Shown: positions 18,419 to 28,947, numbered from the stretch's first letter. The stretch: DNA of 64,000 nucleotides from Massilia niastensis DSM 21313 (GCF_000382345.1 NZ_KB908109.1:1-64000); one strand, 5' to 3'. Numbers and translations are program-made. Notes: a model not told the origin generated them from the sequence alone.

Positions 18419-19390
18419 ATGAAGGTATTTCGCGGACTTCCCAACGACAGGGCACGGGCGCCCTGCGCGCTCACGATCGGTAATTTCGACGGTGTCCACC
18501 GCGGCCACCAGGCGTTGTTTGCACACGTCCGCGGCGCCGCCGCCGCCCTCGGCCTGGAAGCGGCCGTGATGACTTTCGAGCCCCATCCGCGCGAATACTT
18601 CGCGCAGCGCACGGGCGACCTGTCGAAGGCGCCGGCGCGCATCGCCAACTTGCGCGACAAGCTGGGCGCCCTGGCCAACGCCGGCATCGACCGCGTCATC
18701 GTCGAACACTTCAACGAACACTTCGCCTCCATGCCGCCGCAGGAATTCATCGAGCGCGTGCTGGTCGAAGGCCTGCACGTCAAGTGGCTGATGGTGGGCG
18801 ACGATTTCCGCTTCGGCGCCAGGCGCGCCGGCGACATCCAGATGCTGACCGAGGCCGGCAAGCGCTTCGGCTTCCAGGTGGAGACCCTGCCCGCCGTGAT
18901 GCACGGCGACCAGCGCATCTCGTCCTCGGCGGTGCGCGCCGCGCTGGCCGAGGCCGACTTCACCCGCACCAGCGAACTGCTCGGCCATCCCTACGGCATG
19001 TCCGGCCACGTGATCCACGGCCAGAAGCTCGGCCGCACCCTGGGCTTTCCGACCCTGAACCTGCGCGTGGCGCACCGCCCTGCCCTGTCGGGCATCTTCG
19101 TGGTCCAGGTGCACGGCCTGGCCGACCGGCCGCTGCCGGCCGTGGCCAGCCTGGGCGTACGGCCGACCGTCGAGGACGCCGGCCGCATGCTGCTCGAAGT
19201 GCACATCTTCGACTGGAACCAGCCCTGCTACGGCAAGCTGGTGCGCGTGGAATTCCTGTCCAAGCTGCGCGACGAAGAAAAATACGACGACCTGGCGACC
19301 CTCACCGCCGCGATCGACCGCGACGCCGACCAGGCGCGCGCCTTCTTTGCCCACCGCAACGGCGCGCTGACGGCCACCGACCGAATTTGA
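18419..19390 (+). CDS. ribF: bifunctional riboflavin kinase / FAD synthetase
   Basis: 323 aa. N-terminal nucleotidyltransferase domain with [13 protein letters not shown] at about 18-30 (the HxGH-like site) and [10 protein letters not shown] at about 168-178. C-terminal riboflavin kinase domain with [11 protein letters not shown] near 206-216 and the [23 protein letters not shown] region. It phosphorylates riboflavin to FMN and adenylates this to FAD in the cytoplasm. No FMN riboswitch precedes it. It begins the run ribF-ileS-lspA, a common order in proteobacteria. Confidence 0.97.
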   Translation: MKVFRGLPNDRARAPCALTIGNFDGVHRGHQALFAHVRGAAAALGLEAAVMTFEPHPREYFAQRTGDLSKAPARIANLRDKLGALANAGIDRVIVEHFNEHFASMPPQEFIERVLVEGLHVKWLMVGDDFRFGARRAGDIQMLTEAGKRFGFQVETLPAVMHGDQRISSSAVRAALAEADFTRTSELLGHPYGMSGHVIHGQKLGRTLGFPTLNLRVAHRPALSGIFVVQVHGLADRPLPAVASLGVRPTVEDAGRMLLEVHIFDWNQPCYGKLVRVEFLSKLRDEEKYDDLATLTAAIDRDADQARAFFAHRNGALTATDRI

Positions 19391-19455
19391 CGCGGCCGCA
19401 GTCCGCGTCCGCGGCCACGCCGCGTCCCGAAACGAATCTCCTGAAGAAGAACCTT

Positions 19456-22350
19456 ATGTCCGATACCAAAAACGTCCCGAACAGCGGCGCCCAGAAAGGC
19501 GCCAAGAAGCCAGAGAGCAAATACCCGGTCAACATGACCGACACCAAGTTCCCGATGCGCGGCGACCTCGCCAAGCGCGAGCCGGGCTGGGTCAAGCAAT
19601 GGCAGGACAAGAAGATCTACCAGCGCATCCGCAAGGCGGCCGCCGGCCGTCCGCGCTTCGTGCTGCACGACGGTCCGCCGTACGCCAACGGCGACATCCA
19701 CCTCGGCCACGCCGTCAACAAGATCCTGAAGGACCTGGTGGTCAAGTCGCGCACGATCGCCGGCTACGACGCCCCGTATGTGCCGGGCTGGGACTGCCAC
19801 GGCATGCCGATCGAGATCCAGATCGAGAAACAGTTCGGCAAGAACCTGCCGACCGCCGAGGTGCTGCAAAAGGCCCGCGCCTACGCGCTCGAGCAGATCG
19901 ACCGCCAGCGCGCCGGCTTCATCCGCCTGGGCGTGCTGGGCGAGTGGGAAAACCCCTACATGACCATGGCCTACGGCAATGAAGCCGACGAACTGCGCGC
20001 GCTCGGCAAGCTGCTCGAAAAAGGCTATGTCTACCGTGGCCTGAAGCCGGTCAACTGGTGCTTCGACTGCGGCTCGGCGCTGGCCGAGGCCGAAGTCGAG
20101 TACCAGGACAAGCGCGACCCGGCGATCGACGTCGGCTTCCCCTTCGCCGAACCCGAGAAGATCGCGGCCGCCTTCGGCCTGGCCAGGCTGCCGACCGACT
20201 ACGGCTTCATCGTGATCTGGACCACCACCCCGTGGACCATCCCGTCGAACCAGGCCCTGAACGTGGGTCCGGAAGTCAGCTATTCCCTGGTCCAGGCCGA
20301 GCGCGACGGCAAGCCGCTGCTGCTGATCCTGGGAAGCGAACTGGTCGAGTCCTGCCTGCAGCGTTATAAACTGGAAGGCAAGGTCATCGCCACCACCCTG
20401 GGCGAAAAGCTGGGCGGCCTGCACTTCAAGCACCCGCTGTTCGCCGCCGATCCGTTCTACGACCGCAGGTCGCCGGTCTACCTGGCCGACTACGTCACCA
20501 CCGACAGCGGCACCGGCGTGGTCCACTCGGCCCCGGCCTACGGCCTGGAAGACTTCCAGTCGTGCAAGTCGCACGGCATGAAGGACGACGAGATCCTGAA
20601 ACCGGTGATGGGCGACGGCCGCTTCGCCTCCACCCTGCCGCTGTTCGGCGGCATGAACATCTGGGAAGCCTCGAAGCCGATCTGCTCGGCCCTGACCGAA
20701 GCCGGCGCCCTGTTCGAACTGAAGATGTTCGACCACAGCTACATGCACTGCTGGCGCCACAAGACCCCGATCGTCTACCGCGCCACCAGCCAGTGGTTCG
20801 CCGGCATGGACCTCACCCCGAAGGATGGCGGCCCCTCCCTGCGCGAGACCGCGCTGGCCGGCATCGCCGACACCAGGTTCTTCCCCGACTGGGGCCAGGC
20901 GCGCCTGCACGGCATGATCGCCAACCGTCCGGACTGGACCCTGTCGCGCCAGCGCCAGTGGGGCGTGCCGATGGCCTTCGTCATCCACAAGGAGACCGGC
21001 GAGCTGCACCCGCGCACCCCGGAGCTGCTGAAGCAGGTCGCCCAGCTGATCGAGAAGGAAGGCATCGACGCCTGGCAGAAGCTGGACCTGGCCACCCTGC
21101 TGGGCGCGGACGCCGCCCAGTATGAAAAGAACAAGGACACGCTGGACGTCTGGTTCGATTCCGGCACCACGCACCAGACCGTGCTGCGCGGCTCGCACCT
21201 GGAGCAATCGAGCTTCCCGGCCGACCTCTACCTGGAAGGCTCGGACCAGCACCGCGGCTGGTTCCACTCCTCGCTGCTGACCTCCTCGATGCTGAACGGC
21301 CGCCCGCCCTACAAGGCGCTGCTGACCCACGGCTTCACGGTCGACGAGCAGGGCAAGAAGATGTCCAAGTCGCTGGGCAACACGCTGGCGCCGCAGAAGA
21401 TCTCCGACACCCTCGGCGCCGACATCCTGCGCCTGTGGGTGGCCTCGACCGACTACACGGGCGAGCTGTCGATCGGCGAAGAGATCCTCAAGCGCGTCAC
21501 CGAAGCCTACCGCCGCATCCGCAACACGCTGCGCTTCCTGCTGGCCAACACCTCGGACTTCGACCCGGCCAAGGACGCCGTGCCGGTGGCCGAGCTGCTC
21601 GAGATCGACCGCTATGCGATCGCCGCGATGGCCCAGCTGCAGCAGGACGTGGCCGGCCACTTCGAGCGCTACGAGTTCCACCCGGTGGTGGCGCGCCTGC
21701 AGAACTACTGCTCGGAAGACCTGGGCGGCTTCTACCTCGACATCCTGAAGGACCGCCTGTACACCACCGGCGTGAATTCGCATGCGCGCCGCTCGGCCCA
21801 GACCGCGCTGTGGCACATCGCCCATTCGCTGCTGCGCGTGATGGCGCCGATCCTGTCCTTCACCGCCGAGGAAGCCTGGGCCGTGTTCGCCGGCGAGAAG
21901 GCCTACGCCGACAGCGACGAGACCATCTTCACGCAGACCCTGTGGAGCTTCCCGGCGCTGCCGGACGGCGAAGCCCTGCTGGCCAAGTACGCGGCCCTGC
22001 GCGAAGTGCGCGCCGAGGTCACCAAGCAGCTGGAAGAAGTGCGCGCCGCCGGTTCGATCGGCTCCTCGCTGCAGGCCGAGCTGACCATCAAGGCTGCCGG
22101 CGACAAGTACCGGCTGCTCTCGAGCCTGGACGACGACCTGAAGTTCGTCTTCATCACCTCCCAGGCCACGGTGGTCGAGGTGCAGGACGCGGCGGACGAA
22201 GCCGTCGTGGTGGCGCCGTCGGAAGCGGAAAAGTGCGAGCGCTGCTGGCACTATCGCCGCGACGTCGGCCACCACCACGAGCACGCGACCCTGTGCGGCC
22301 GCTGCGTGAGCAACCTGTTCGGCAGCGGCGAAGCGCGCCGCTTCGCGTAA
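19456..22350 (+). CDS. ileS: isoleucine--tRNA ligase
   Basis: 964 aa class I aminoacyl-tRNA synthetase. Seen: the HIGH-type motif in [11 protein letters not shown] (about residue 80), the [13 protein letters not shown] editing (CP1) motif, the KMSKSLGN motif at about 636-643, and a C-terminal zinc finger CERCWHYR...CGRC (about 924-955). The ATG at 19456 gives [10 protein letters not shown]; a longer in-frame reading overlaps ribF and is rejected. It lies 65 bp after ribF and 88 bp before lspA. Confidence 0.98.
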   Translation: MSDTKNVPNSGAQKGAKKPESKYPVNMTDTKFPMRGDLAKREPGWVKQWQDKKIYQRIRKAAAGRPRFVLHDGPPYANGDIHLGHAVNKILKDLVVKSRTIAGYDAPYVPGWDCHGMPIEIQIEKQFGKNLPTAEVLQKARAYALEQIDRQRAGFIRLGVLGEWENPYMTMAYGNEADELRALGKLLEKGYVYRGLKPVNWCFDCGSALAEAEVEYQDKRDPAIDVGFPFAEPEKIAAAFGLARLPTDYGFIVIWTTTPWTIPSNQALNVGPEVSYSLVQAERDGKPLLLILGSELVESCLQRYKLEGKVIATTLGEKLGGLHFKHPLFAADPFYDRRSPVYLADYVTTDSGTGVVHSAPAYGLEDFQSCKSHGMKDDEILKPVMGDGRFASTLPLFGGMNIWEASKPICSALTEAGALFELKMFDHSYMHCWRHKTPIVYRATSQWFAGMDLTPKDGGPSLRETALAGIADTRFFPDWGQARLHGMIANRPDWTLSRQRQWGVPMAFVIHKETGELHPRTPELLKQVAQLIEKEGIDAWQKLDLATLLGADAAQYEKNKDTLDVWFDSGTTHQTVLRGSHLEQSSFPADLYLEGSDQHRGWFHSSLLTSSMLNGRPPYKALLTHGFTVDEQGKKMSKSLGNTLAPQKISDTLGADILRLWVASTDYTGELSIGEEILKRVTEAYRRIRNTLRFLLANTSDFDPAKDAVPVAELLEIDRYAIAAMAQLQQDVAGHFERYEFHPVVARLQNYCSEDLGGFYLDILKDRLYTTGVNSHARRSAQTALWHIAHSLLRVMAPILSFTAEEAWAVFAGEKAYADSDETIFTQTLWSFPALPDGEALLAKYAALREVRAEVTKQLEEVRAAGSIGSSLQAELTIKAAGDKYRLLSSLDDDLKFVFITSQATVVEVQDAADEAVVVAPSEAEKCERCWHYRRDVGHHHEHATLCGRCVSNLFGSGEARRFA

Positions 22351-22438
22351 GACCTTCCCGCGGCATGCGACCCATGCCGCGGACACCACCATCGCCCGGC
22401 CGCATACGCGCGGCCGGGCAGGTCTCGACATCTCTACC

Positions 22439-22966
22439 ATGGCAACCAAAAAGAAATCCGCAATCTCCGCGCCGAAAGCCGTGCCCCGTTCGGGCCCCAG
22501 CCTGCTGCCCTGGCTCGGCATCGCCCTGATCGTGGTCCTGCTCGACCAGGTCACCAAGATCACGGTCGAACGCAGCTTCGCGTACGGCGAAACGCTGCCG
22601 GTCACCAGTTTCTTCAACCTGATCCTGGTCTACAACCCGGGCGCGGCCTTCAGCTTCCTGGGCGACGCCGGTGGCTGGCAGCGCTACCTGTTCACCGGCA
22701 TCGCGATCGCCGCGGTGGGCTACATCCTGTACCTGCTCAAGCGCCATGCGGGCCAGCGCCTGTTCTGCTTCTCCCTGGCCCTGATCATGGGCGGCGCGGT
22801 CGGCAACGTCATCGACCGCCTGGCCTACGGCCACGTGATCGACTTCCTCGATTTCTACTGGAAGGGCGTGGGACACTTCCCGGCCTTTAACATCGCCGAC
22901 ATCGGCATCTCGGTGGGCGCCTTCCTGTTCATCCTCGATGAACTGCGCCGCGTAAACAAGTCGTAG
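22439..22966 (+). CDS. lspA: lipoprotein signal peptidase (signal peptidase II)
   Basis: 175 aa membrane protein with four helices. The conserved VLLDQVTK stretch, [12 protein letters not shown], the catalytic Asp in [10 protein letters not shown] and the second catalytic Asp in FNIADIGI are all present. It cleaves signal peptides of prolipoproteins at the periplasmic face of the inner membrane. A basic tail (MATKKKS) precedes the first helix. It is typically downstream of ileS, as here. Confidence 0.97.
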   Translation: MATKKKSAISAPKAVPRSGPSLLPWLGIALIVVLLDQVTKITVERSFAYGETLPVTSFFNLILVYNPGAAFSFLGDAGGWQRYLFTGIAIAAVGYILYLLKRHAGQRLFCFSLALIMGGAVGNVIDRLAYGHVIDFLDFYWKGVGHFPAFNIADIGISVGAFLFILDELRRVNKS

Positions 22967-22986
22967 ACAAACCCCAGGAGGATGAC

Positions 22987-24213
22987 ATGAGCATGGACCT
23001 GAAGGGCAAGAAGCTTGTCCTGGGCCTGACCGGCGGCGTGGCCTGCTACAAGGCGGCGGAACTGTGCCGGGCGCTGGTCAAGCAGGGCGCCAGCGTGCAG
23101 GTCGTGATGACCGAGGCGGCCACCCACTTCATCGGCGCGGTCACCATGCAGGCGCTGTCCGGGCACACGGTCTACACCGACCAGTGGGATCCGCGCGTCG
23201 CCAACAACATGGCCCACATCGACCTGACGCGCAGCGCGGACGCGATCCTGGTCTCGCCCTGCTCCGCGGACTTCATCCGCAAGCTGGCGCACGGCGCCTG
23301 CGACGACCTGCTCTCGACCCTGTGCGTGGCGCGTCCGCGCCACGTGTCGCTGCTGGTCGCGCCGGCAATGAACGTGGAGATGTGGGAAAACCCGGCCACC
23401 CGCCGCAACGTGGCCCAGCTGCGCGAGGACGGCATCCAGATCCTCGGCCCGGACGCCGGCTCCCAGGCCTGCGGCGAGACCGGCTTCGGCCGCATGCTCG
23501 AACCGGACGAACTGGTCGAAGAGCTGATCGCCTCGTTCCAGCACAAGGTGCTGGCCGGCCGCCGCGTATTGATCACCGCCGGCCCCACCTTCGAGCCGAT
23601 CGACCCGGTGCGCGGCATCACCAACCTGTCCTCCGGCAAGATGGGTTACGCGGTGGCGCGCGCGGCGCGCGAAGCCGGCGCCGACGTTACCCTGGTGTCC
23701 GGGCCGACCTCGCTGCCCACGCCGCACGGCGTGCGCCGCGTCGACGTCCTGACCGCCCAGCAGATGCACGACGCCGTCATGGCGAAGGTGGAGGGCCAGC
23801 ACGTGTTCATCGGCGTGGCCGCGGTGGCCGACTGGCGCGTGGCGAATGCCAGCGACCAGAAACTGAAGAAGCAGGACGGCGGCGCCCCGCCGCAGCTGGA
23901 GTTCGCGCAGAACGCCGACATCCTGGCCTCGGTCGCCGGCACCACCTCGCTGTCCGGCTGGCCGTATTGCGTGGGCTTCGCCGCCGAATCCGAAAACCTG
24001 ATGGAATTCGGCGCCGCCAAGCGCGAGCGCAAGGGCATTCCCCTCCTGGTGGGTAATATCGGCCCACAGACCTTCGGGCAGGACGACAACACCATCATCG
24101 TGTTCGACGAGAACGGCCACACCGTGCTGCCGCGCGCCGACAAGCTGACCCTGGCGCGCCAGCTCGTATCCGAAATCGCCAAGCGCCTGGAACAGCGCTC
24201 CCTTTTGACCTGA
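22987..24213 (+). CDS. coaBC: bifunctional phosphopantothenoylcysteine decarboxylase / phosphopantothenate--cysteine ligase
   Basis: 408 aa, a normal Dfp/CoaBC. The N-terminal flavoprotein (CoaC) part has GLTGGVACYKAAEL, the catalytic His77 in NNMAHIDLT and the substrate-binding APAMNVEMW. The CoaB part starts with RRVLITAGPTFEPIDPVR and has NLSSGKMGYAVARAA. Together they convert phosphopantothenate and cysteine to phosphopantetheine in coenzyme A synthesis. AGGAGG lies 6 nt before the start. It ends 9 bp before dut, the usual neighbour. Confidence 0.97.
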   Translation: MSMDLKGKKLVLGLTGGVACYKAAELCRALVKQGASVQVVMTEAATHFIGAVTMQALSGHTVYTDQWDPRVANNMAHIDLTRSADAILVSPCSADFIRKLAHGACDDLLSTLCVARPRHVSLLVAPAMNVEMWENPATRRNVAQLREDGIQILGPDAGSQACGETGFGRMLEPDELVEELIASFQHKVLAGRRVLITAGPTFEPIDPVRGITNLSSGKMGYAVARAAREAGADVTLVSGPTSLPTPHGVRRVDVLTAQQMHDAVMAKVEGQHVFIGVAAVADWRVANASDQKLKKQDGGAPPQLEFAQNADILASVAGTTSLSGWPYCVGFAAESENLMEFGAAKRERKGIPLLVGNIGPQTFGQDDNTIIVFDENGHTVLPRADKLTLARQLVSEIAKRLEQRSLLT

Positions 24214-24222
24214 AGAAGAAGC

Positions 24223-24672
24223 ATGAAACACATCGACCTCAAGATCCTCGACCCACGCATGAAGGAACTGCTGCCGGCCTACGGCACGCCGGGCAGCGCT
24301 GGCCTCGACCTGCGCGCCTGCCTCGACGCGCCCCTGACCATCGAGCCGGGACAGACCGTGCTGGTGCCGACCGGCCTGGCGATCCACATCGCCGATCCGG
24401 GCTATGCGGCCATGATCCTGCCGCGCAGTGGACTCGGCCATAAGAACGGCATTGTTCTCGGCAATCTGGTAGGCTTGATCGACTCCGATTACCAGGGCCA
24501 GCTGATGGTCTCGACCTGGAACCGCGGCCACGCCACCTTTACCCTGCAGCCGATGGATCGCCTGGCGCAGCTGGTCGTGGTGCCGGTGCTGCAGGTTGGC
24601 TTCAACGTGGTGGAGGAGTTCGCATCGAGCGACCGGGGCGCCGGAGGATTCGGCAGCACCGGCAAACAATAA
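24223..24672 (+). CDS. dut: dUTP diphosphatase
   Basis: 149 aa trimeric dUTPase. The family motifs are visible in order: [30 protein letters not shown] with the catalytic Asp, [10 protein letters not shown], and the C-terminal P-loop-like [10 protein letters not shown] arm. It hydrolyses dUTP to dUMP, keeping uracil out of DNA. It follows coaBC closely, a widely conserved pair. Confidence 0.97.
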   Translation: MKHIDLKILDPRMKELLPAYGTPGSAGLDLRACLDAPLTIEPGQTVLVPTGLAIHIADPGYAAMILPRSGLGHKNGIVLGNLVGLIDSDYQGQLMVSTWNRGHATFTLQPMDRLAQLVVVPVLQVGFNVVEEFASSDRGAGGFGSTGKQ

Positions 24673-24688
24673 CAATGTGAGGAGCACC

Positions 24689-25774
24689 ATGATCCGCATC
24701 CATCGCCTGCGCCCTGCGGCGCTGGTCGTCGCCGTCGCCGCACTGCTGTCCGCCTGCACCACCCCCGGCATCCTGCAGATGCCCGGCCAGCCGGGAGGCC
24801 CCATCGTCACCGAACCGGGCAAGCCCGAGCTGACGCCGCAGATGGCGGCGGCCGCCGACACCCTGGCGAAGATGGCCACCCTGCAGGACCGCCTGTACCG
24901 GGTCGCGGCGCCGCTCCTGATCGATAATGCGGAACTGTGCACCAGGCACGCGCGCAACCTCCTCGGCTTCACCGCCAAGAACCGCCATGCCTACCCGGGC
25001 TACTACAACGAGGCCGCCCATGTGGTGTTCGGCATGGGCGAACGCCTGCAGGTGACCAATGTGCTGGCCGGCAGCGGCGCCGCGAAGGCGGGGCTGCGCC
25101 AGGGCGACGGCCTGGTGGCCGCCGGCGGCAAGCCGCTGCCGGAAGGTCCGAACGCCCTGTCGCAGGCGGGTGCGGTGTTCGGCCCGATCATGGCCAGGCA
25201 GGCGACCCTGCCGCTGACCATCGAGCGCAACGGCAGCAACCGCGACCTGACCATCCCGGTGACCCGCGCCTGCGCCTTCGCCATCGAGCTGGGCAACACC
25301 GACAACGTCAACGCCTATGCCGACGGGATGCGCGTGATGGTCACGCGCGGCATGATGAATTTCACCCAGAACGACGATGAGCTGGCCTTCGTGCTGGCCC
25401 GCACGATGGCGCACAACATGCTGGGCCATGCGGCGACCCAGCGCAACGCGGCGACCATCGGCAGCATCATCGATAACCTGATGCGCGTCGCGCCGGACAC
25501 CTCGATGCTGATCGGCAGCGGCGGCATCAAGGCCATGCCGGCGGCGCAGGATGCGGCGGCGGACCACCTCGCGACCTACCTGCTGGCGCGCGCCAGCTAC
25601 CGCATCGACAACCTGTCGGGATTCTGGAAGCGGGTGGCGGGGACCTATCCGGCCACCGTGCTCAATGGCTATACGGCCAACCATCCGGGCATGGCGGCGC
25701 GCATCGCGGCGATCGAGAAGGCGTCGGCGGACGTGAAGGCGAAGCAGCGGGCGAACAAGCCGCTGGTGCCTTGA
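24689..25774 (+). CDS. lipoprotein with PDZ and degenerate M48-type peptidase domain
   Basis: 361 aa. Lipoprotein signal ending LLSAC at Cys23. The middle (about 120-195) looks like a PDZ insertion (VTNVLAGSGAAKAGLRQGDGLVAAGGKPL). The C-terminal part has the M48 layout DDELAFVLARTMAHNMLGH, where the usual zinc motif HELAH reads R238-T239-M-A-H242, so the first ligand and the catalytic Glu are missing; the third ligand position in the ExxAD motif is Asp288 rather than Glu. It is therefore unlikely to be an active zinc protease, though the fold and the AD...YLLARA helix are kept. The ATG at 24689 follows GTGAGGAG by 4-6 nt. It is 16 bp after dut. Confidence 0.8.
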   Translation: MIRIHRLRPAALVVAVAALLSACTTPGILQMPGQPGGPIVTEPGKPELTPQMAAAADTLAKMATLQDRLYRVAAPLLIDNAELCTRHARNLLGFTAKNRHAYPGYYNEAAHVVFGMGERLQVTNVLAGSGAAKAGLRQGDGLVAAGGKPLPEGPNALSQAGAVFGPIMARQATLPLTIERNGSNRDLTIPVTRACAFAIELGNTDNVNAYADGMRVMVTRGMMNFTQNDDELAFVLARTMAHNMLGHAATQRNAATIGSIIDNLMRVAPDTSMLIGSGGIKAMPAAQDAAADHLATYLLARASYRIDNLSGFWKRVAGTYPATVLNGYTANHPGMAARIAAIEKASADVKAKQRANKPLVP

Positions 25775-25796
25775 GGCGCCGACACCGAGCGATGAA

Positions 25797-25825
25797 CCTG
25801 GGTCCCGCCTGCGCGGGGACCCAGG
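25797..25825. repeat. palindromic repeat or hairpin after the lipoprotein gene
   Basis: Inverted repeat with outer arms CCTGGGTCCC and GGGACCCAGG around a GC-rich loop, 22 bp after the stop codon. The GGGTCCC-GCCTGCGC-GGGGACCC pattern resembles REP-type sequences common in GC-rich proteobacteria; it could also terminate transcription, although no T-run follows. Confidence 0.55.
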
Positions 25826-25968
25826 CCTGCAAGCACGGACGCAGCGCCTCCAGGCAGCCGCAGGCTTCACCCCTCCCGCATACCGCCACACCACTCCCAC
25901 ATACCTTGTCCTTTTTTTGTATCATTGATCATCTCATTTCTTGACACCGCGCAACGCGGCCGCGAACC

Positions 25969-26982
25969 ATGGACAGTATCGATCTCGAAGTGCTGAAAAC
26001 CTCCGCGGCCTGGCTGGCGGCCGGCCGGCGCTGCCAGCTGGTCACCGTGGTCAAGACCTGGGGTTCCAGCCCGCGCCCGGTCGGCGCGACGCTCGCCCTA
26101 TGCGAGGATGGCCAGGTGGTCGGCTCGGTGTCCGGCGGCTGCATCGAGGATGACCTGATCGACAAGGTGCGCAACAACGGCATCGACTTCGCCCACCCGG
26201 AAGTGCTCAGCTACGGCATCAGCGCCGACGAGGCGCACCGCTTCGGCCTGCCCTGCGGCGGCACCATCGAACTGGCCATCGAGCCGCTTTCGCCCGACAG
26301 CCGCATTCCCGAACTGCTCGACCGCCTCGCCGGCGGCGAACTGGTCGAACGCAGCGTCGACCTGCGGACCGGCGCCGTGGCGCTGGGCCGCGCCGCCGCC
26401 GGCGCCGTCCAGCGCGTCGAGGACGGCGTGCTGCACACCATCCACGGCCCGCGCTGGCGCCTGTACATCATCGGCGCCGGCCCGCTGTCGCGCTTCCTGG
26501 CCCAGATCGCGGCCGGCATGGAGTACCGCGTCACCGTCTGCGACCCGCGCGAGGAATACCGCAGCGGCTGGAATGTCGAGGGCGTGGAACTGGTCCACGC
26601 CATGCCCGACGACCTCGTGCTCGAAGCGAAGCTCGACGCCCGCAGCGCCGTGGTCGCCCTCACCCACGATCCCAAGCTCGACGACCTGGCGCTGATGGAA
26701 GCGCTCAGGTCGGAAGCCTTCTACGTCGGCGCGATCGGCTCGCGCCTGAACAATGAAAAACGCCGCGAGCGCCTCAAGCTGTTCGACCTGGACGATGAAC
26801 AGCTGGCCCGCCTGCACGGTCCGATCGGCCTGTACATCGGCAGCAAGACACCGGCCGAGATCGCGGTCTCGATCATGGCCGAGATGACCGCCGTGAAGAA
26901 CGGCGTGCCGCCAGCCCTGCTGGTGCCGCACTCGAAGGCCGTCGAACCCGCCACCGCCGGGGTGTGCGCGCGCGCCGCGTGA
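25969..26982 (+). CDS. XdhC/CoxI family protein
   Basis: 337 aa. N-terminal XdhC/CoxI domain with VTVVKTWGSSPRPVGA and VGSVSGGCIEDDL, where the Cys may carry sulfur or the Moco, and a C-terminal NAD-binding-like domain with YIIGAGPLSRFLAQIA, THDPKLDDLAL and FYVGAIGSRLN. Such proteins mature molybdenum hydroxylases (xanthine dehydrogenase, CO dehydrogenase) by inserting sulfurated molybdenum cofactor. No molybdenum enzyme gene is in the window, so its client is unknown. It starts after an AT-rich promoter-like stretch at about 25910-25930. Confidence 0.9.
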   Translation: MDSIDLEVLKTSAAWLAAGRRCQLVTVVKTWGSSPRPVGATLALCEDGQVVGSVSGGCIEDDLIDKVRNNGIDFAHPEVLSYGISADEAHRFGLPCGGTIELAIEPLSPDSRIPELLDRLAGGELVERSVDLRTGAVALGRAAAGAVQRVEDGVLHTIHGPRWRLYIIGAGPLSRFLAQIAAGMEYRVTVCDPREEYRSGWNVEGVELVHAMPDDLVLEAKLDARSAVVALTHDPKLDDLALMEALRSEAFYVGAIGSRLNNEKRRERLKLFDLDDEQLARLHGPIGLYIGSKTPAEIAVSIMAEMTAVKNGVPPALLVPHSKAVEPATAGVCARAA

Positions 26983-27058
26983 ATTCCACGGCAAGAACCG
27001 GATGGCGCGGCCCCGCCCGCGCCGCCACCATCACGGGTCATCCCCTTTCAGTCTCTTC

Positions 27059-27970
27059 ATGAATACAAGCAACATGCTGCGCCTGGTGGCGCTGGCCGCC
27101 ATCTGGGGCGGATCCTTCCTTTTCATGCGCATCGCCGCGCCCGTGCTGGGACCGGCCGTGCTGATCGAATACCGGGTCGCCTTCGCGGCACTGTTCCTGG
27201 CGGCGGTCGCCTGGTTCCTGCACCGGCGCGGCCGCGGCACGCCGCTCGCGCTGCGCCGGCACTGGAAGCACTACCTGATCCTGGGCCTGTTCAATTCGGC
27301 CCTGCCCTTCGTGCTGTTCGCCTTCGCCGCGCGCACCCTGTCGGCCTCGGTGCTGTCGGTGCTGAACGCCACCGCGCCGATGTGGGGGGCGCTGGTGGGC
27401 GCAGTCTGGGCGCGCCATCGGGTCGGCGGACGCACCGCGCTCGGCCTGCTGCTGGGCACCGGCGGCGTGGCCCTGCTGGTCGGCTTCGACCATGTGTCGG
27501 AACGCCCCGGCGCCGGCGTCGCGGTGGCCGCCGCCCTGGTCGCGGCCTTCAGCTACAGCATCGCCAGCCAGTACGCGAAGACGGCGAAAAGCGTGCCGCC
27601 CTTCGCCAACGCGCACGGCTCGATGTGGGCCGCCTCGCTGCTGGTGCTGCCGCTGATTCCCTTCTTTCCCTCGCCGGGCCAACCGACGCCCGGCATCATG
27701 GCCGCGGTGCTCGCACTGGGCGTGCTGTGCAGCGGGATTGCCTACATCCTCTACTTCAAGCTGATCGAGGAAGTCGGCACCACCTCGGCGCTCACGGTCA
27801 CCTTCCTGAACCCGCTGTTCGGCATCCTGTGGGGCGCGCTGTTCCTGCACGAGGTGGTCGGCTGGCATACGCTGCTCGGCTCGGCCATCGTCCTGCTCGG
27901 CACGGCGCTGGTGACCGGCTTCCTGCCCTCCTCCCTGCGCGCGCGCGCAGCCGTGCAAGGCAAGCGATGA
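27059..27970 (+). CDS. EamA/DMT family transporter
   Basis: 303 aa, ten predicted membrane helices in two EamA halves. Typical markers: LVALAAIWGGSFLFMRIA at the start, ALPFVLFAFAARTLSASVLSVLNATAPMWGAL, and near the C-terminus SALTVTFLNPLFGILWGALFLHE. The ATG at 27059 gives MNTSNMLR; an extension to 27002 is rich in Arg/His and lacks a ribosome site. The stop overlaps the alkA start (ATGA), so the two are translationally coupled. Substrate unknown; DMT exporters handle small metabolites. Confidence 0.9.
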   Translation: MNTSNMLRLVALAAIWGGSFLFMRIAAPVLGPAVLIEYRVAFAALFLAAVAWFLHRRGRGTPLALRRHWKHYLILGLFNSALPFVLFAFAARTLSASVLSVLNATAPMWGALVGAVWARHRVGGRTALGLLLGTGGVALLVGFDHVSERPGAGVAVAAALVAAFSYSIASQYAKTAKSVPPFANAHGSMWAASLLVLPLIPFFPSPGQPTPGIMAAVLALGVLCSGIAYILYFKLIEEVGTTSALTVTFLNPLFGILWGALFLHEVVGWHTLLGSAIVLLGTALVTGFLPSSLRARAAVQGKR

Positions 27971-28845
27971 AGACGGCGCTCACGATCCCGCTGCCGCAGG
28001 GCTACCGCATCCAGGACGTGCTGGCTTTCCACGGCCGCGATGCCGAAGGCGTGGCCGAACAGGTCGGCGCCGCCGGCCTGCGCAAGGGCGTCCTGCTCGG
28101 CGGCGTGCCGGTGCTGCTGGAGATCGACTTCGCAGCGGGCGCCGCGCATTGCGCCAACGATGCCGACGGCCCCGCCACGCCCGCGCTGCAGGAGGCCGCG
28201 CAGGACGCCCTGCTGAATATGCTGGGCTTGCGCATCGACCCGGCCGCGTTCGCCGATTTCGCGCGCGACGACCCCGTGCTCGGGCCGGTCGTGGCGCGCC
28301 AGCCCGGCCTGCGCATCGTCCAGTCGGCGACCGTGTTCGAGGCGCTGACCTGGGCCATCATCGGCCAGCAGATCAACCTGAACTTCGCCATCGCGCTGCG
28401 CCGCACCCTGATCCTGCTGGCCGGGCGCCGGCATGCGAGCGGGCTGTGGTGCTATCCGGAAGCGCCTGATGTCGCCCGCCTCGAGCTCGAGGCGCTCACC
28501 AGCCGCAAGTTCTCGCGCGCCAAGGCGGAAACGGTGTTGCGCCTCGCCCATCTCGTGCATGAAGGCAAGCTATCGCTCGAGCGCGAACGCGACCCGGCCG
28601 AGGTCAGCCGCGAGCTGCTCGCCGTCAAGGGCATCGGTCCCTGGACCGTCAATTACGCCCTGCTGCGCGGCTATGGCTACCCGGATTGCTCGCTGCACGG
28701 CGATGTGGCCGTGCGCACCGCCTTCCATCAATTGATCGGCGGCGAAGCGCGTCCCGGTATCGCCCAGGCCGAGCAGCTCTTGCGCGCCTATGCGCCGCAC
28801 CGGACCATGGCCGCCGCCTACCTGTGGGCCAGCCTCGGCGAGTAG
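27967..28845 (+). CDS. alkA: DNA-3-methyladenine glycosylase II (AlkA-type)
   Basis: 292 aa. Helix-hairpin-helix glycosylase: TWAIIGQQINLNFAIALRR, SRKFSRAKAETV, the HhH signature AVKGIGPWTVNYALLRGYG at about 223-241 and the catalytic Asp in CSLHGDVAV. It excises alkylated purines from DNA. An AlkA N-terminal domain (about 1-90) precedes the HhH part. The start overlaps the stop of the transporter gene by 4 bp, which is unusual company for a repair gene and probably only transcriptional. Confidence 0.93.
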   Translation: MKTALTIPLPQGYRIQDVLAFHGRDAEGVAEQVGAAGLRKGVLLGGVPVLLEIDFAAGAAHCANDADGPATPALQEAAQDALLNMLGLRIDPAAFADFARDDPVLGPVVARQPGLRIVQSATVFEALTWAIIGQQINLNFAIALRRTLILLAGRRHASGLWCYPEAPDVARLELEALTSRKFSRAKAETVLRLAHLVHEGKLSLERERDPAEVSRELLAVKGIGPWTVNYALLRGYGYPDCSLHGDVAVRTAFHQLIGGEARPGIAQAEQLLRAYAPHRTMAAAYLWASLGE

Positions 28846-28859
28846 GGCGGACAGCTCGG

Positions 28860-28882
28860 ACATCAGTCCACTGGACTGATGT
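28860..28882. repeat. REP-like perfect palindrome, ATCAGTCCA core
   Basis: Perfect 11-nt arms around a single C, sharing the ATCAGTCCA-S-TGGACTGAT core with 309-335. It lies 15 bp after alkA in the convergent space before the Tdi1-like gene. Confidence 0.6.
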
Positions 28883-28947
28883 TCTCCAAGCGGTGATTGT
28901 TTGCGGCTCCGTTCTCGGACACGAGCCGGTTGACGCATGTTGAACGC

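Noticed and set aside
19228-22617. A 1129-residue open frame on the minus strand opposite ileS
   Set aside because: It is the antisense shadow of ileS and lspA, caused by high GC at third positions; composition is His/Gln/Val/Arg-rich without any domain.
24689-25774. Calling the lipoprotein an active M48 metalloprotease
   Set aside because: The HExxH motif reads RTMAH, so an active zinc site is unlikely.
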